A stretch of DNA of 64,000 nucleotides from Mycobacterium paraffinicum. GTDB lineage: Bacteria; Actinomycetota; Actinomycetes; Mycobacteriales; Mycobacteriaceae. Positions within the stretch are counted from its first letter, which is position 1, and every line of letters begins with the position of its first letter. This document shows, one piece after another, positions 57,290 through 64,000 of this stretch. The notes under the pieces are model-generated. The model did no database searches and was not told where the DNA came from. It saw only the letters and a program-made list of their open reading frames with translations. The position numbers were made by a program, and so were the translations under genes. The DNA lies in contig NZ_MPNT01000006.1 of the NCBI RefSeq assembly GCF_001907675.1, positions 124,001 through 188,000 on the forward strand, written 5' to 3'.

Positions 57290-58747
57290 CTAGGCAAGCA
57301 CGCGGATGGTCTGCAGCGATGGATCCGCTGCGTCGGGAACGTTCATGCCGGCGCGCACACCAGAACACAGGTAATTCAGCACGGCGTCGTTGAGGCGTTC
57401 ACCGGGCACCACCGCGGGAATCCCCGGCGGATACGGCGTGCACTGCTCGGCGGCAACGCGCCCCGCGGCCTTCTGGGTGGGAACTTGCTCGACGCGTCCG
57501 AAGAACGCGTCGCGCGGCAAGCAGACGGTTTCCAGCTCCAGCTGCTCGGGTGACGGCAGGTCGACGGGCGGCGGTGGGTCGAAGTTGTCGGCGGCCTTGC
57601 GCCAAGCCGCAAGGGCATCCACGAGGCGGCTCGCGGTGTCCTTGTCGTCGGCCATGGACAGTGTCGCGAGAATGCGGCGATGATCGCTCATCCCCGTGTC
57701 AATGTGCGCATGCTCGCGCAGCCAGTCGTGGGCCTGATAACCGGAGGTGCCTGTCGCGGACACGTCCATCAACACTTGCATCCGATCCAAGTCGTGGGAC
57801 GCCTGCACGCCGAGCAATTCGTCGTCGAGCACCTTGACGTCGGGGATGGTTTCGATGTCCTGACGCAGCTGGCAGGCGAGATCCAAAGCGGTACCGAGCA
57901 ATTCGTGTCCCTGCTGCACCATCTGGCGCCGCCACCCGTCCATGGCGGCATACACCAGGACGTTGGGGCTGGTGGTCATCAACAGGTCGGCGCACGCCGA
58001 TAGGCGGTCCTGATCGATCCGGTCGCCCTGCACGTGAAATACGGAGCCCTGCTCGAAGCCGGCTCCCATCTTGTGGATGCTGACCACGCACACGTCCGCG
58101 CCGGCATCCATCGCCCAGGTCGGCAGGTCCTCGTGGAACGGCAGGTGTGCACCCCAGGCCTCGTCGATGATCAACGGTTTGCCGCGCGCGTGGCAGACCT
58201 CGACAATGCCGGCGATGTCGGCGCAGGTGCCGTACGGGCTGGGGCTGACGATGAGCGCACCGGCGGCGTCGGGGTGCTTTTCCCAGGCCTCGTCCACCTG
58301 CTGCGGTGACGGCGGATGCGAGAAATGATGCTCGGCGTCCCAGCGGGGCGTGATCCACCGGGGTTGCACTCCGGAGAAGATGAGCCCCGCCACGATCGAC
58401 TTGTGGCTGTCCCGGCCCACCAGCAGGCTGCCGTCGCCCCCGGCCACGGCCATCATCGCCGCCTTGACCGACAACGAGCTGCCGCAGGTGGAGAACCAGG
58501 CGATGTCGGCGCCGACGGCCTCGGCCATCAGGTCTTCGGCGCGTTTCAGATATTGGTGGGTGGTCCTGCGGTCGTCCAGTCCGCCGCTGGCCAGCACGTC
58601 GTCGGCGAACGGCTCGCGCCCCAGCACCGCGAGGACCCGTTCGTCGGTGCCGCGGCCCTGTCGATGGCCTGGCGGCGTGAACCCGTACCGGTTCTTCTCG
58701 CGGTAATCGACCAGCGCATCTAACAGTGGAGCATCAGATTGGTCCAT
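57290..58747 (-). CDS. Orn/Lys/Arg decarboxylase-family PLP enzyme
   Basis: 485 aa. Fold-type I PLP enzyme of the ornithine/lysine/arginine decarboxylase (major domain) group: TPPGHRQGRG at the N-terminus, FSTCGSSLSVKAA, Asp195 in LIIDEAWGAH, and the PLP Lys226 in VSIHKMGAG. A C-terminal domain (CLPRDAFFGRVEQVPTQKAAGRVAAEQCTPYPPGIPAVVPGERL) is typical. It is about the size of the short Bacillus-type (SpeA/Cad) enzymes, not the roughly 750-950-aa enterobacterial or M. tuberculosis Rv2531c forms. Likely makes cadaverine, agmatine or putrescine; the substrate cannot be told by eye. Upstream is RecQ on the same strand, 28 bp away. Confidence 0.87.
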   Translation of the reverse strand: MDQSDAPLLDALVDYREKNRYGFTPPGHRQGRGTDERVLAVLGREPFADDVLASGGLDDRRTTHQYLKRAEDLMAEAVGADIAWFSTCGSSLSVKAAMMAVAGGDGSLLVGRDSHKSIVAGLIFSGVQPRWITPRWDAEHHFSHPPSPQQVDEAWEKHPDAAGALIVSPSPYGTCADIAGIVEVCHARGKPLIIDEAWGAHLPFHEDLPTWAMDAGADVCVVSIHKMGAGFEQGSVFHVQGDRIDQDRLSACADLLMTTSPNVLVYAAMDGWRRQMVQQGHELLGTALDLACQLRQDIETIPDVKVLDDELLGVQASHDLDRMQVLMDVSATGTSGYQAHDWLREHAHIDTGMSDHRRILATLSMADDKDTASRLVDALAAWRKAADNFDPPPPVDLPSPEQLELETVCLPRDAFFGRVEQVPTQKAAGRVAAEQCTPYPPGIPAVVPGERLNDAVLNYLCSGVRAGMNVPDAADPSLQTIRVLA

Positions 58748-58775
58748 GGCGAAGGAGTACCCGCCTTGCCGCCGG

Positions 58776-60410
58776 CTATGCGACCGCCTCGTCCACCTCG
58801 AGCAACCCGTGTTCGCGCACGGCCGCCATCGACAATGTGCGGTAGCCGAATTCGTCGAAAAGGACGGTGACGCGATCGCGGTCGCCGCCGATCACCACGC
58901 CGTTTCCCCATTCCCGATGCCGCACGGTGGCGTCCATGGGTAACGCGGGTTGCTCCACGCCGACGTCATCAGGCCGTTCCGCAGCGCGGCATCGGTCACA
59001 ATTCCCGCACGGACCAGCCGACTTCTCCCCGAAGTAGGAGAGCAGGAAAACCCTTCGGCACGAACCCGTTTCGGCATAGCCACGCATCATCTCCACTCGG
59101 CTGAGGTTGACGCGTTCGCGGAGTTCGGTCGCCTGCAGCGCTTGGGCGACGGCGGCATCGCTCGGCAGGCGCGTGCGCAGGAAACCCTTGCGCGTGGAGC
59201 GGATCGTACCGGCCTCATCGAGAAGGTTGACGGCATTGGTCAACGTGCGTCCGTGGACGTCGAGCCGCCCGTGCAGGTCCTTCAGCCGCATCGGGTCCGA
59301 TTCGTCCAGTGCGCCGTACACGGCCTCGAGCTGCTGTTCGTCGGGACGGCCGGTGGAGAAAAAGCGTGCCAGACCCAGGTCTTCGGCACGGTAGAACAGC
59401 AGCGCCAGCGCGTCGGCGCCGTCGCGGCCCGCCCGGCCTATCTGCTGGTAGTAGCTGTCCAACGAATCCGGCACGGACGCATGGGCGACGAAGCGCACGT
59501 TCGGCTTGTCGATGCCCATGCCGAACGCCGACGTCGCCACCACCACCTCGTACTCGTCGTCCCGGAACGCGGCGTGCACCGCGTCGCGCTCGGCGGCTTT
59601 CATGCCGGCATGGTAGGCCGCAGTGACGATGCCCTTGGCGCGCAACTCTTCCGCGTAGGACTCGGCTTCTTTGCGGGTGGCCACGTACAGCAGGCCCGGG
59701 GTCGCAAGTCCCGGCACGGCCTCGAGCACCGCCGACCGCTTCTCGTCGGCATCGAGGTGACGCTCGACGACCAACCGCAGATTCGGCCGGTCGAAGCTCC
59801 CGACGACCACCGTCGGATCACGCAACCCGAGACGGTCGACGATGTCACGGCGCACCACGACAGAGGCGGTCGCCGTCAGGGCGACGATCGGGATCGACTC
59901 ACCCAGCCGCCGGAAAACGTCGGCCAGACGCCGATAATCGGGCCGGAAGTCGTGTCCCCACGCCGACACGCAGTGCGCCTCATCGACGACGATCATGGAG
60001 ACCTGCGCCCCGGACAGCCGGTCGGCCACTTCGTCGTTCGCCAGTTGTTCGGGGGCGATGAAGACGAAATCGGCGTCGCCCCGTTCGACGGAATCCCAGC
60101 CGCGCCGAAGCTGACCGGCGCGCAGGGCGGAGTTGATGGCGATGGCCGTACCGGCGCCGCTGGCTTCGAGGGTGGCGATCTGGTCTTCCTGCAACGCGAT
60201 CAGGGGCGAAACGACCAACGTCATTCCGTCGGTCAGCAGCGAGGGCACCTGGTAGATGGCGGATTTGCCGGACCCGGTCGGCAGCACGGCGAGCACGTCA
60301 CGGCCGTGCAGCACCGCGCGCATCGCGACGCGCTGGTCATCGGTCAGGCGTTCCCAGCCGAAGTGCCGATGCGCGACGGCGTCGAGGTCCAGACCGCCGG
60401 ATCGCTTCAC
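58776..60410 (-). CDS. recQ: RecQ-family ATP-dependent DNA helicase
   Basis: 544 aa. Superfamily 2 helicase: motif 0 FGWERLTDDQ, Walker A PTGSGKS (Lys49), DEAHC, motif III TATAS, motif V FGMGIDKPNVRFVAHAS and motif VI QQIGRAGRDG. A RecQ-C zinc segment follows (CRRVFLLSYFGEK...CGNCDRC). No HRDC domain; the C-terminal about 60 residues form a short extension ending MAAVREHGLLEV. Unwinds recombination or stalled-fork intermediates with 3'-5' polarity. The decarboxylase follows on the same strand. I do not recall a RecQ between era and amiA2 in M. tuberculosis, so this part of the block appears to be accessory. Confidence 0.93.
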   Translation of the reverse strand: MKRSGGLDLDAVAHRHFGWERLTDDQRVAMRAVLHGRDVLAVLPTGSGKSAIYQVPSLLTDGMTLVVSPLIALQEDQIATLEASGAGTAIAINSALRAGQLRRGWDSVERGDADFVFIAPEQLANDEVADRLSGAQVSMIVVDEAHCVSAWGHDFRPDYRRLADVFRRLGESIPIVALTATASVVVRRDIVDRLGLRDPTVVVGSFDRPNLRLVVERHLDADEKRSAVLEAVPGLATPGLLYVATRKEAESYAEELRAKGIVTAAYHAGMKAAERDAVHAAFRDDEYEVVVATSAFGMGIDKPNVRFVAHASVPDSLDSYYQQIGRAGRDGADALALLFYRAEDLGLARFFSTGRPDEQQLEAVYGALDESDPMRLKDLHGRLDVHGRTLTNAVNLLDEAGTIRSTRKGFLRTRLPSDAAVAQALQATELRERVNLSRVEMMRGYAETGSCRRVFLLSYFGEKSAGPCGNCDRCRAAERPDDVGVEQPALPMDATVRHREWGNGVVIGGDRDRVTVLFDEFGYRTLSMAAVREHGLLEVDEAVA

Positions 60411-60494
60411 TGCGATCAGTTACCCGCTGGGGGCATCGGCAAACCCGAAGCCGCCCAAGCGAAGTCAACCTCCGGCGATGTGCCGCTTACTGTT

Positions 60495-61994
60495 TCACCT
60501 TCGCGGCGGCGGGGTACCGGCCACCGGCTGCCCGCCGGTCTCGGCGTTCCACCACACCGTCGGCTGTTTGGTCGACCACCCGCACACGGCCTCCAGCTCG
60601 GCGGCCAGCGAGATCAGCATGCCCTCGCTGTTGGCTGGGCCCATCAGTTGCACCCCGATCGGCAACCCCTCGGAAGTGAACCCGGCCGGCACGTTGATCG
60701 ACGGCCAGCCGAGCACGTTCCACGGAAAGGTCAACGGGCACGCCGCGATCATCGCGCGGTCGGTGCCGAAGCTGCTCAACCGGTCGAAGGCACGGGCCAG
60801 CGGTGGAGGTTGGGCGGTCGTCGGAGCCAGCACGACGTCGACGATGTCGAAGATCGAACCCACCCGACGCTGGGCGGCGGCCTCGTGCCGCCGCGCGGTG
60901 CGCAGGATCGCCTGACCCAGCACGTGGCCCATGCGCAGGTTGGCCACCGTGCGGGGGTCGAGGACCACCCCGTCGCCCAGCCGCTCCTCCCAGTCCCGCA
61001 GGCCGGCGGTGGACCGGGCGAGGAAGTCCCACGACAGCCGCAGGCCGTAGTCGGGATTGCCGGGGACGACGGTGTGGCCGAGCAACTCGAGTTGCTTGGC
61101 GACGGCCCGCGTCGCCGCCAGGATTTCCGGGTGCAGCTTGGGTCGGAACCCGGTGTAGGGGAAGCGGGTCGACAGCGCGATGTTGAGCGGGCCGGGTGCG
61201 ATACCGACATAGTCGGACGCGGTGATCGGGGGCGGCTTGTGCCGGTCACCCTCCACGTTGCCCGACGCCGCGTCGAGCACCAGCGCCGCATCGGCCACCG
61301 TGCGGGCCAGCACGCCATTGACGGTGATGCCGTTGAACGCATCGGGCAGCGGCCAGGTGGAGATGCGGCCGCGTTGCGGCTTGATGCCGACCAGGTGCGT
61401 CCAGGCGGCGGGGATGCGGATGCTGCCGGCACCGTCGGAGCCGAGCGCCGCGGTGACCAGCCCGGCGGCCACCGCGGCCGCGCTGCCCCCGGACGAGCCG
61501 CCCGGAGTGTGCCGGCGCGACCAGGGGTTGCGGGTGTGACCGAAGCCGGGGCCGCTGGTGAATGGCCACTGGCCGAGCTCGCAGGTGTTGGTCTTGCCGA
61601 CGATCACCGCGCCGGCGGCCTTGAGGCGGCGAACCACCTCGGCGTCGTGGCTGGCGGGCGGGACGTAGCCCTCGGTGCCGTAGGCGGTCGGCACTCCAGC
61701 AACGTCGACGTCGTCTTTGACCGCGATCGGGATGCCGAGCAACGGCGCCGTGTCCCCGGCCGCCCGCCGCCGGTCGGCCGCCGCCGCGGCGGCCAGCGCC
61801 GACTCGGTGAGCACCACGCGGAAGGCGTTCAACGTCGGCTGACTCGCGTGGATGGCGTGCAGGGACCGGCGCACCAGTGTGACCGATGTCACCGACCGGT
61901 TGGCCAGCTGATAGAGCAGGTCAGTCAGTGTGGGCAGGCGCTGGCCGCCGGATCCGAAAACGGACCCAGGACTTGACTCGGAAGCGCCAATCAC
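60495..61994 (-). CDS. amiA2: Amidase (AmiA2-like, amidase signature family)
   Basis: 499 aa. Amidase-signature Ser-cisSer-Lys triad: Lys in IAVKDDVDV (about 92), Ser in GGSSGGSAAAVAAG (about 167-172), Ser in GSDGAGSIRIPAA (about 191). Long Gly/Ser-rich signature region intact, no signal peptide. Position divergent from recO matches M. tuberculosis amiA2 (Rv2363, 484 aa). Substrate unknown, probably small amides. The 5' end lies 57-63 bp from the recO start, so their promoters overlap in a short divergent region. Confidence 0.9.
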   Translation of the reverse strand: MIGASESSPGSVFGSGGQRLPTLTDLLYQLANRSVTSVTLVRRSLHAIHASQPTLNAFRVVLTESALAAAAAADRRRAAGDTAPLLGIPIAVKDDVDVAGVPTAYGTEGYVPPASHDAEVVRRLKAAGAVIVGKTNTCELGQWPFTSGPGFGHTRNPWSRRHTPGGSSGGSAAAVAAGLVTAALGSDGAGSIRIPAAWTHLVGIKPQRGRISTWPLPDAFNGITVNGVLARTVADAALVLDAASGNVEGDRHKPPPITASDYVGIAPGPLNIALSTRFPYTGFRPKLHPEILAATRAVAKQLELLGHTVVPGNPDYGLRLSWDFLARSTAGLRDWEERLGDGVVLDPRTVANLRMGHVLGQAILRTARRHEAAAQRRVGSIFDIVDVVLAPTTAQPPPLARAFDRLSSFGTDRAMIAACPLTFPWNVLGWPSINVPAGFTSEGLPIGVQLMGPANSEGMLISLAAELEAVCGWSTKQPTVWWNAETGGQPVAGTPPPRR

Positions 61995-62056
61995 GGGGTA
62001 CGAGACTAACCGGCGCGGATACCAGCATTGTCGCGGCGGGGTGCAAAACTATGGTG

Positions 62057-62857
62057 ATGCGGCTGTATCGAGACCGGGCTGTGGTTTTGCGCCAGCACAA
62101 GCTCGGCGAAGCCGACCGGATCGTCACCTTGCTCACCCGCGATCACGGCTTGGTCCGCGCGGTGGCGAAGGGTGTTCGCCGCACCCGCAGCAAATTCGGC
62201 GCACGGCTGGAGCCGTTCGCGCACATCGACGCGCAACTGCATCCCGGCCGCAATCTCGACATTGTCACCCAGGTGGTCTCGATCGACGCGTTCGCCACCG
62301 ACATCGTCAGCGACTACGGCCGCTACACCTGTGGGTGCGCGATGCTGGAAACCGCCGAGCGCCTCGCCGGTGAGGAGCGGGCCCCCGCCCCGGCCCTGCA
62401 CCGGCTCACGGTGAGCGCGCTGCGGGCGGTGGCCGACGGCCGCCGGTCCCGGGACCTGCTGTTGGACGCCTACCTGCTGCGCGCCATGGGCATCGCCGGG
62501 TGGGCTCCGGCGCTCACCGAGTGCGCGCGGTGCGCCGCACCGGGGCCACACCGGGCGTTTCATGTCGGCGCCGGGGGCAGCGTCTGCCCGCACTGCCGTC
62601 CGGCCGGTTCGACGACGCCGCCGCCGGGCGTGCTGGACCTGATGTCCGCGCTGCACGACGGTGATTGGGAGTTCGCCGAAAACGCCACGCAATCGCACCG
62701 CAGTTACGTCAGCGGGCTGGTGGCCGCGCACCTGCAATGGCACCTGGAGCGGCAGCTCAAAACGTTGCCATTGGTGGAACGCACGTATCACGTCGACCGC
62801 ACCATCGCCGAACGACGCGCGGCAGCGCTGATCGAGCAGGATCGCGACTGTGGCTAG
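62057..62857 (+). CDS. recO: RecO, recombination mediator
   Basis: 266 aa from ATG 62057 ([10 protein letters not shown]), the start that matches M. tuberculosis RecO; an ATG six bases upstream is in frame and no ribosome-binding site is visible, so the message may be leaderless. N-terminal OB fold (residues 1-80), helical middle, and a zinc-binding motif with Cys pairs in CARCAAPG and VCPHC. Loads RecA onto SSB-coated gaps with RecR. The stop overlaps uppS by 8 bp. Confidence 0.95.
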   Translation: MRLYRDRAVVLRQHKLGEADRIVTLLTRDHGLVRAVAKGVRRTRSKFGARLEPFAHIDAQLHPGRNLDIVTQVVSIDAFATDIVSDYGRYTCGCAMLETAERLAGEERAPAPALHRLTVSALRAVADGRRSRDLLLDAYLLRAMGIAGWAPALTECARCAAPGPHRAFHVGAGGSVCPHCRPAGSTTPPPGVLDLMSALHDGDWEFAENATQSHRSYVSGLVAAHLQWHLERQLKTLPLVERTYHVDRTIAERRAAALIEQDRDCG

Positions 62858-63743
62858 CAAGGCCCAGCGCAAGCCGGCGTCCGCCGTCTTCCCGCAGCTG
62901 CCGCCCGCACCCGACGACTATCCGGTCTTTCCCGAAAGGTCGACTTGGCCGGTGGTGTTTCCCGAGCTGCCGCCGGCTCCAGGCGGCGGCCCGAGCCGGC
63001 CGCCACAGCACATCTCGAAGGCGGCGGCGCCCCCGATCCCGGCCGATCGATTGCCCAATCATGTGGCGATCGTGATGGACGGCAACGGCCGCTGGGCCAC
63101 CCAACGCGGATTGACTCGCACCGACGGCCACAAGGCGGGTGAAGCGGTCGTCATTGACATCGTCTGTGGCGCCATCGAAATCGGGATCAAGTGGCTCAGC
63201 CTTTACGCCTTCTCCACCGAAAACTGGAAGCGTTCGCCCGAGGAGGTCCGCTTCCTCATGGGCTTCAACCGCGACGTGGTGCGCATGCGCCGCGTGAACC
63301 TCAAGACCATCGGGGTCAAGATCCGCTGGGTCGGCTCGCGTCCACGGCTGTGGCGCAGCGTGATCAACGAATTGGCGATCGCGGAAGAGATGACGAAGGA
63401 CAACGACGTCATCACGGTCAACTACTGCGTCAACTACGGAGGGCGCGCCGAGATCGCGGAGGCCACCAAAGAAATCGCGCGCTTGGCGGCGGCCGGCCGG
63501 CTGAACCCGGAGCGCATCACCGAGGCGACGGTGGCCCAGCACCTCCAGCGACCCGACATCCCCGACGTCGACCTCTTCCTGCGGAGCTCGGGGGAGCAGC
63601 GGTCCAGCAATTTCATGTTGTGGCAGGCCGCCTATGCGGAGTACATCTTCCAGGACAAACTGTGGCCGGACTACGACCGCCGCGACCTGTGGGCCGCCTG
63701 CGAGGAATACGCTTCTCGCAATAGAAGATTCGGGAGCGCATAG
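62850..63743 (+). CDS. uppS: UppS, (Z)-decaprenyl diphosphate synthase
   Basis: 297 aa from GTG 62850 inside the recO end. cis-Prenyltransferase: Asp77 in [12 protein letters not shown] binds pyrophosphate-Mg; [31 protein letters not shown], and C-terminal acidic tail follow. The N-terminal about 65 residues are Pro-rich and family-variable. It makes decaprenyl diphosphate, the carrier lipid for peptidoglycan and arabinogalactan. Order recO-uppS-Rv2360c is conserved in M. tuberculosis. The stop TAG is the first base set of the 57-bp repeat that follows. Confidence 0.95.
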   Translation: MASKAQRKPASAVFPQLPPAPDDYPVFPERSTWPVVFPELPPAPGGGPSRPPQHISKAAAPPIPADRLPNHVAIVMDGNGRWATQRGLTRTDGHKAGEAVVIDIVCGAIEIGIKWLSLYAFSTENWKRSPEEVRFLMGFNRDVVRMRRVNLKTIGVKIRWVGSRPRLWRSVINELAIAEEMTKDNDVITVNYCVNYGGRAEIAEATKEIARLAAAGRLNPERITEATVAQHLQRPDIPDVDLFLRSSGEQRSSNFMLWQAAYAEYIFQDKLWPDYDRRDLWAACEEYASRNRRFGSA

Positions 63744-63856
63744 TGGGGACCGGAAGCCCGGCCGAGCCGGGCGCAGCGGGTCCTCACGGGGAGGATCCCG
63801 TGGGGACCGGAAGCCCGGCCGAGCCGGGCGCAGCGGGTCCTCACGGGGAGGATCCG
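63743..63856. repeat. 57-bp tandem duplication between uppS and the next gene
   Basis: Copies at 63743-63799 and 63800-63856 are identical except the last base. Each ends with CACGGGGAGGATCC followed by a start codon (GTG at 63800, ATG at 63857), so the ribosome-binding site and start are duplicated. Fifty-seven is a multiple of three and no stop occurs, so the two copies are in frame with the downstream gene; a start at GTG 63743 would add two 19-residue repeats. Core sequence is shared with 57156-57204. Confidence 0.9.
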
Positions 63857-64000
63857 ATGCCGTCACTGCAGGAACGTCTGGCATCGGTGCTCGGCGAGGT
63901 CCTTCCGGTCGAGGAGGAAACCGACGGGGCGCTGACCGTGCGTCATGGGGGGACCATCGCCTCACTACGGGTGGTGAACATTGCCGACGACCTCGACTTG
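63857..64000 (+). CDS. Rv2360c-like conserved protein (YbjN/T3SS-chaperone-like fold), 3' end outside window
   Basis: The first 48 codons are present (MPSLQERLASVLGEVLP then EEETDGALTVRHGG...). The ATG 63857 is favoured because GGGGAGGAT sits 5-6 bp upstream. Sequence and position after uppS fit M. tuberculosis Rv2360c (about 140 aa), which looks like a small YbjN-type alpha/beta protein. Function unknown. Alternative upstream GTGs at 63743 or 63800 would place the 57-bp repeat inside the gene. Confidence 0.75.
   Translation, partial: MPSLQERLASVLGEVLPVEEETDGALTVRHGGTIASLRVVNIADDLDL

Noticed and set aside
57106..57297. 63-codon minus-strand frame with GDRKRGR repeats
   Set aside because: It is a translation of the 21-bp tandem repeat; no ribosome-binding site, convergent intergenic location, and no context for a protein.
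58950..61976. 1008-codon open frame on the plus strand over recQ and amiA2
   Set aside because: Shadow of two recognisable minus-strand genes; low-complexity RRG/QAH translation without domains.

Overview
The window is high-GC actinobacterial DNA from a mycobacterium. The evidence is a complete mycobactin siderophore cluster (mbtA to mbtH) followed by a core block (cfp2-like antigen, hrcA, dnaJ2, rsmE, phoH, ybeY, CBS-domain protein, era, amidase, recO, uppS) that I recall in the same order in M. tuberculosis (roughly Rv2360c to Rv2384). A free-standing mbtT thioesterase gene and the absence of mbtI/mbtJ beside mbtA point away from the tuberculosis complex and fit a slow-grower such as the M. 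avium complex. The species call is inference.

Left arm (1-14.8 kb): an accessory catabolic region built around acyl-CoA chemistry. It holds a thiolase-like protein with a DUF35 partner, an HpcH/HpaI aldolase, a TauD-type dioxygenase, a D-2-hydroxyacid dehydrogenase, two enoyl-CoA hydratases, an amidohydrolase, a TetR regulator, two acyl-CoA dehydrogenases, a hotdog thioesterase, a DapB-like dehydrogenase, a nitroreductase and an acyl-CoA synthetase. Stop/start overlaps and divergent promoters with palindromes organise it into several small operons. The substrate cannot be read from the sequence.

14.8-21.3 kb: a leftward operon of a small ORF, two PapA-type acyltransferases and a polytopic membrane protein (a candidate lipid-acylation/export module with no polyketide synthase beside it), then about 740 bp without genes, then a mycothiol-type (DinB-like) enzyme and a TetR regulator that share a GTATGT-type operator motif.

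21.3-44.1 kb: the mycobactin cluster. mbtA is divergent from mbtB; two 13/19 matches to the IdeR iron box lie between them. mbtB-mbtT-mbtC-mbtD-mbtE-mbtF-mbtG-mbtH run as one operon, each gene overlapping the next. MbtE here is dimodular (2174 aa), and its second adenylation domain lacks the usual amino-acid-anchoring Asp. MbtF ends in an epimerization-like domain with a degenerate catalytic motif.

44.1-64 kb: two tandem cfp2/MTB12-like secreted antigens, an ECF sigma factor with a CMD-family protein, then housekeeping genes. Accessory genes interrupt the core order. They include a proline-rich secreted protein between ybeY and the CBS protein, bounded by near-direct repeats and using a TTG start. 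Between era and the amidase lie a frameshifted DUF2795 remnant and a short-chain dehydrogenase, both with SigF-like promoters at identical spacing, plus an amino-acid decarboxylase and a RecQ-type helicase. A 57-bp tandem duplication after uppS duplicates a ribosome-binding site and start codon, and its core recurs near 57.2 kb. I saw no tRNA, rRNA, insertion sequence or CRISPR array.
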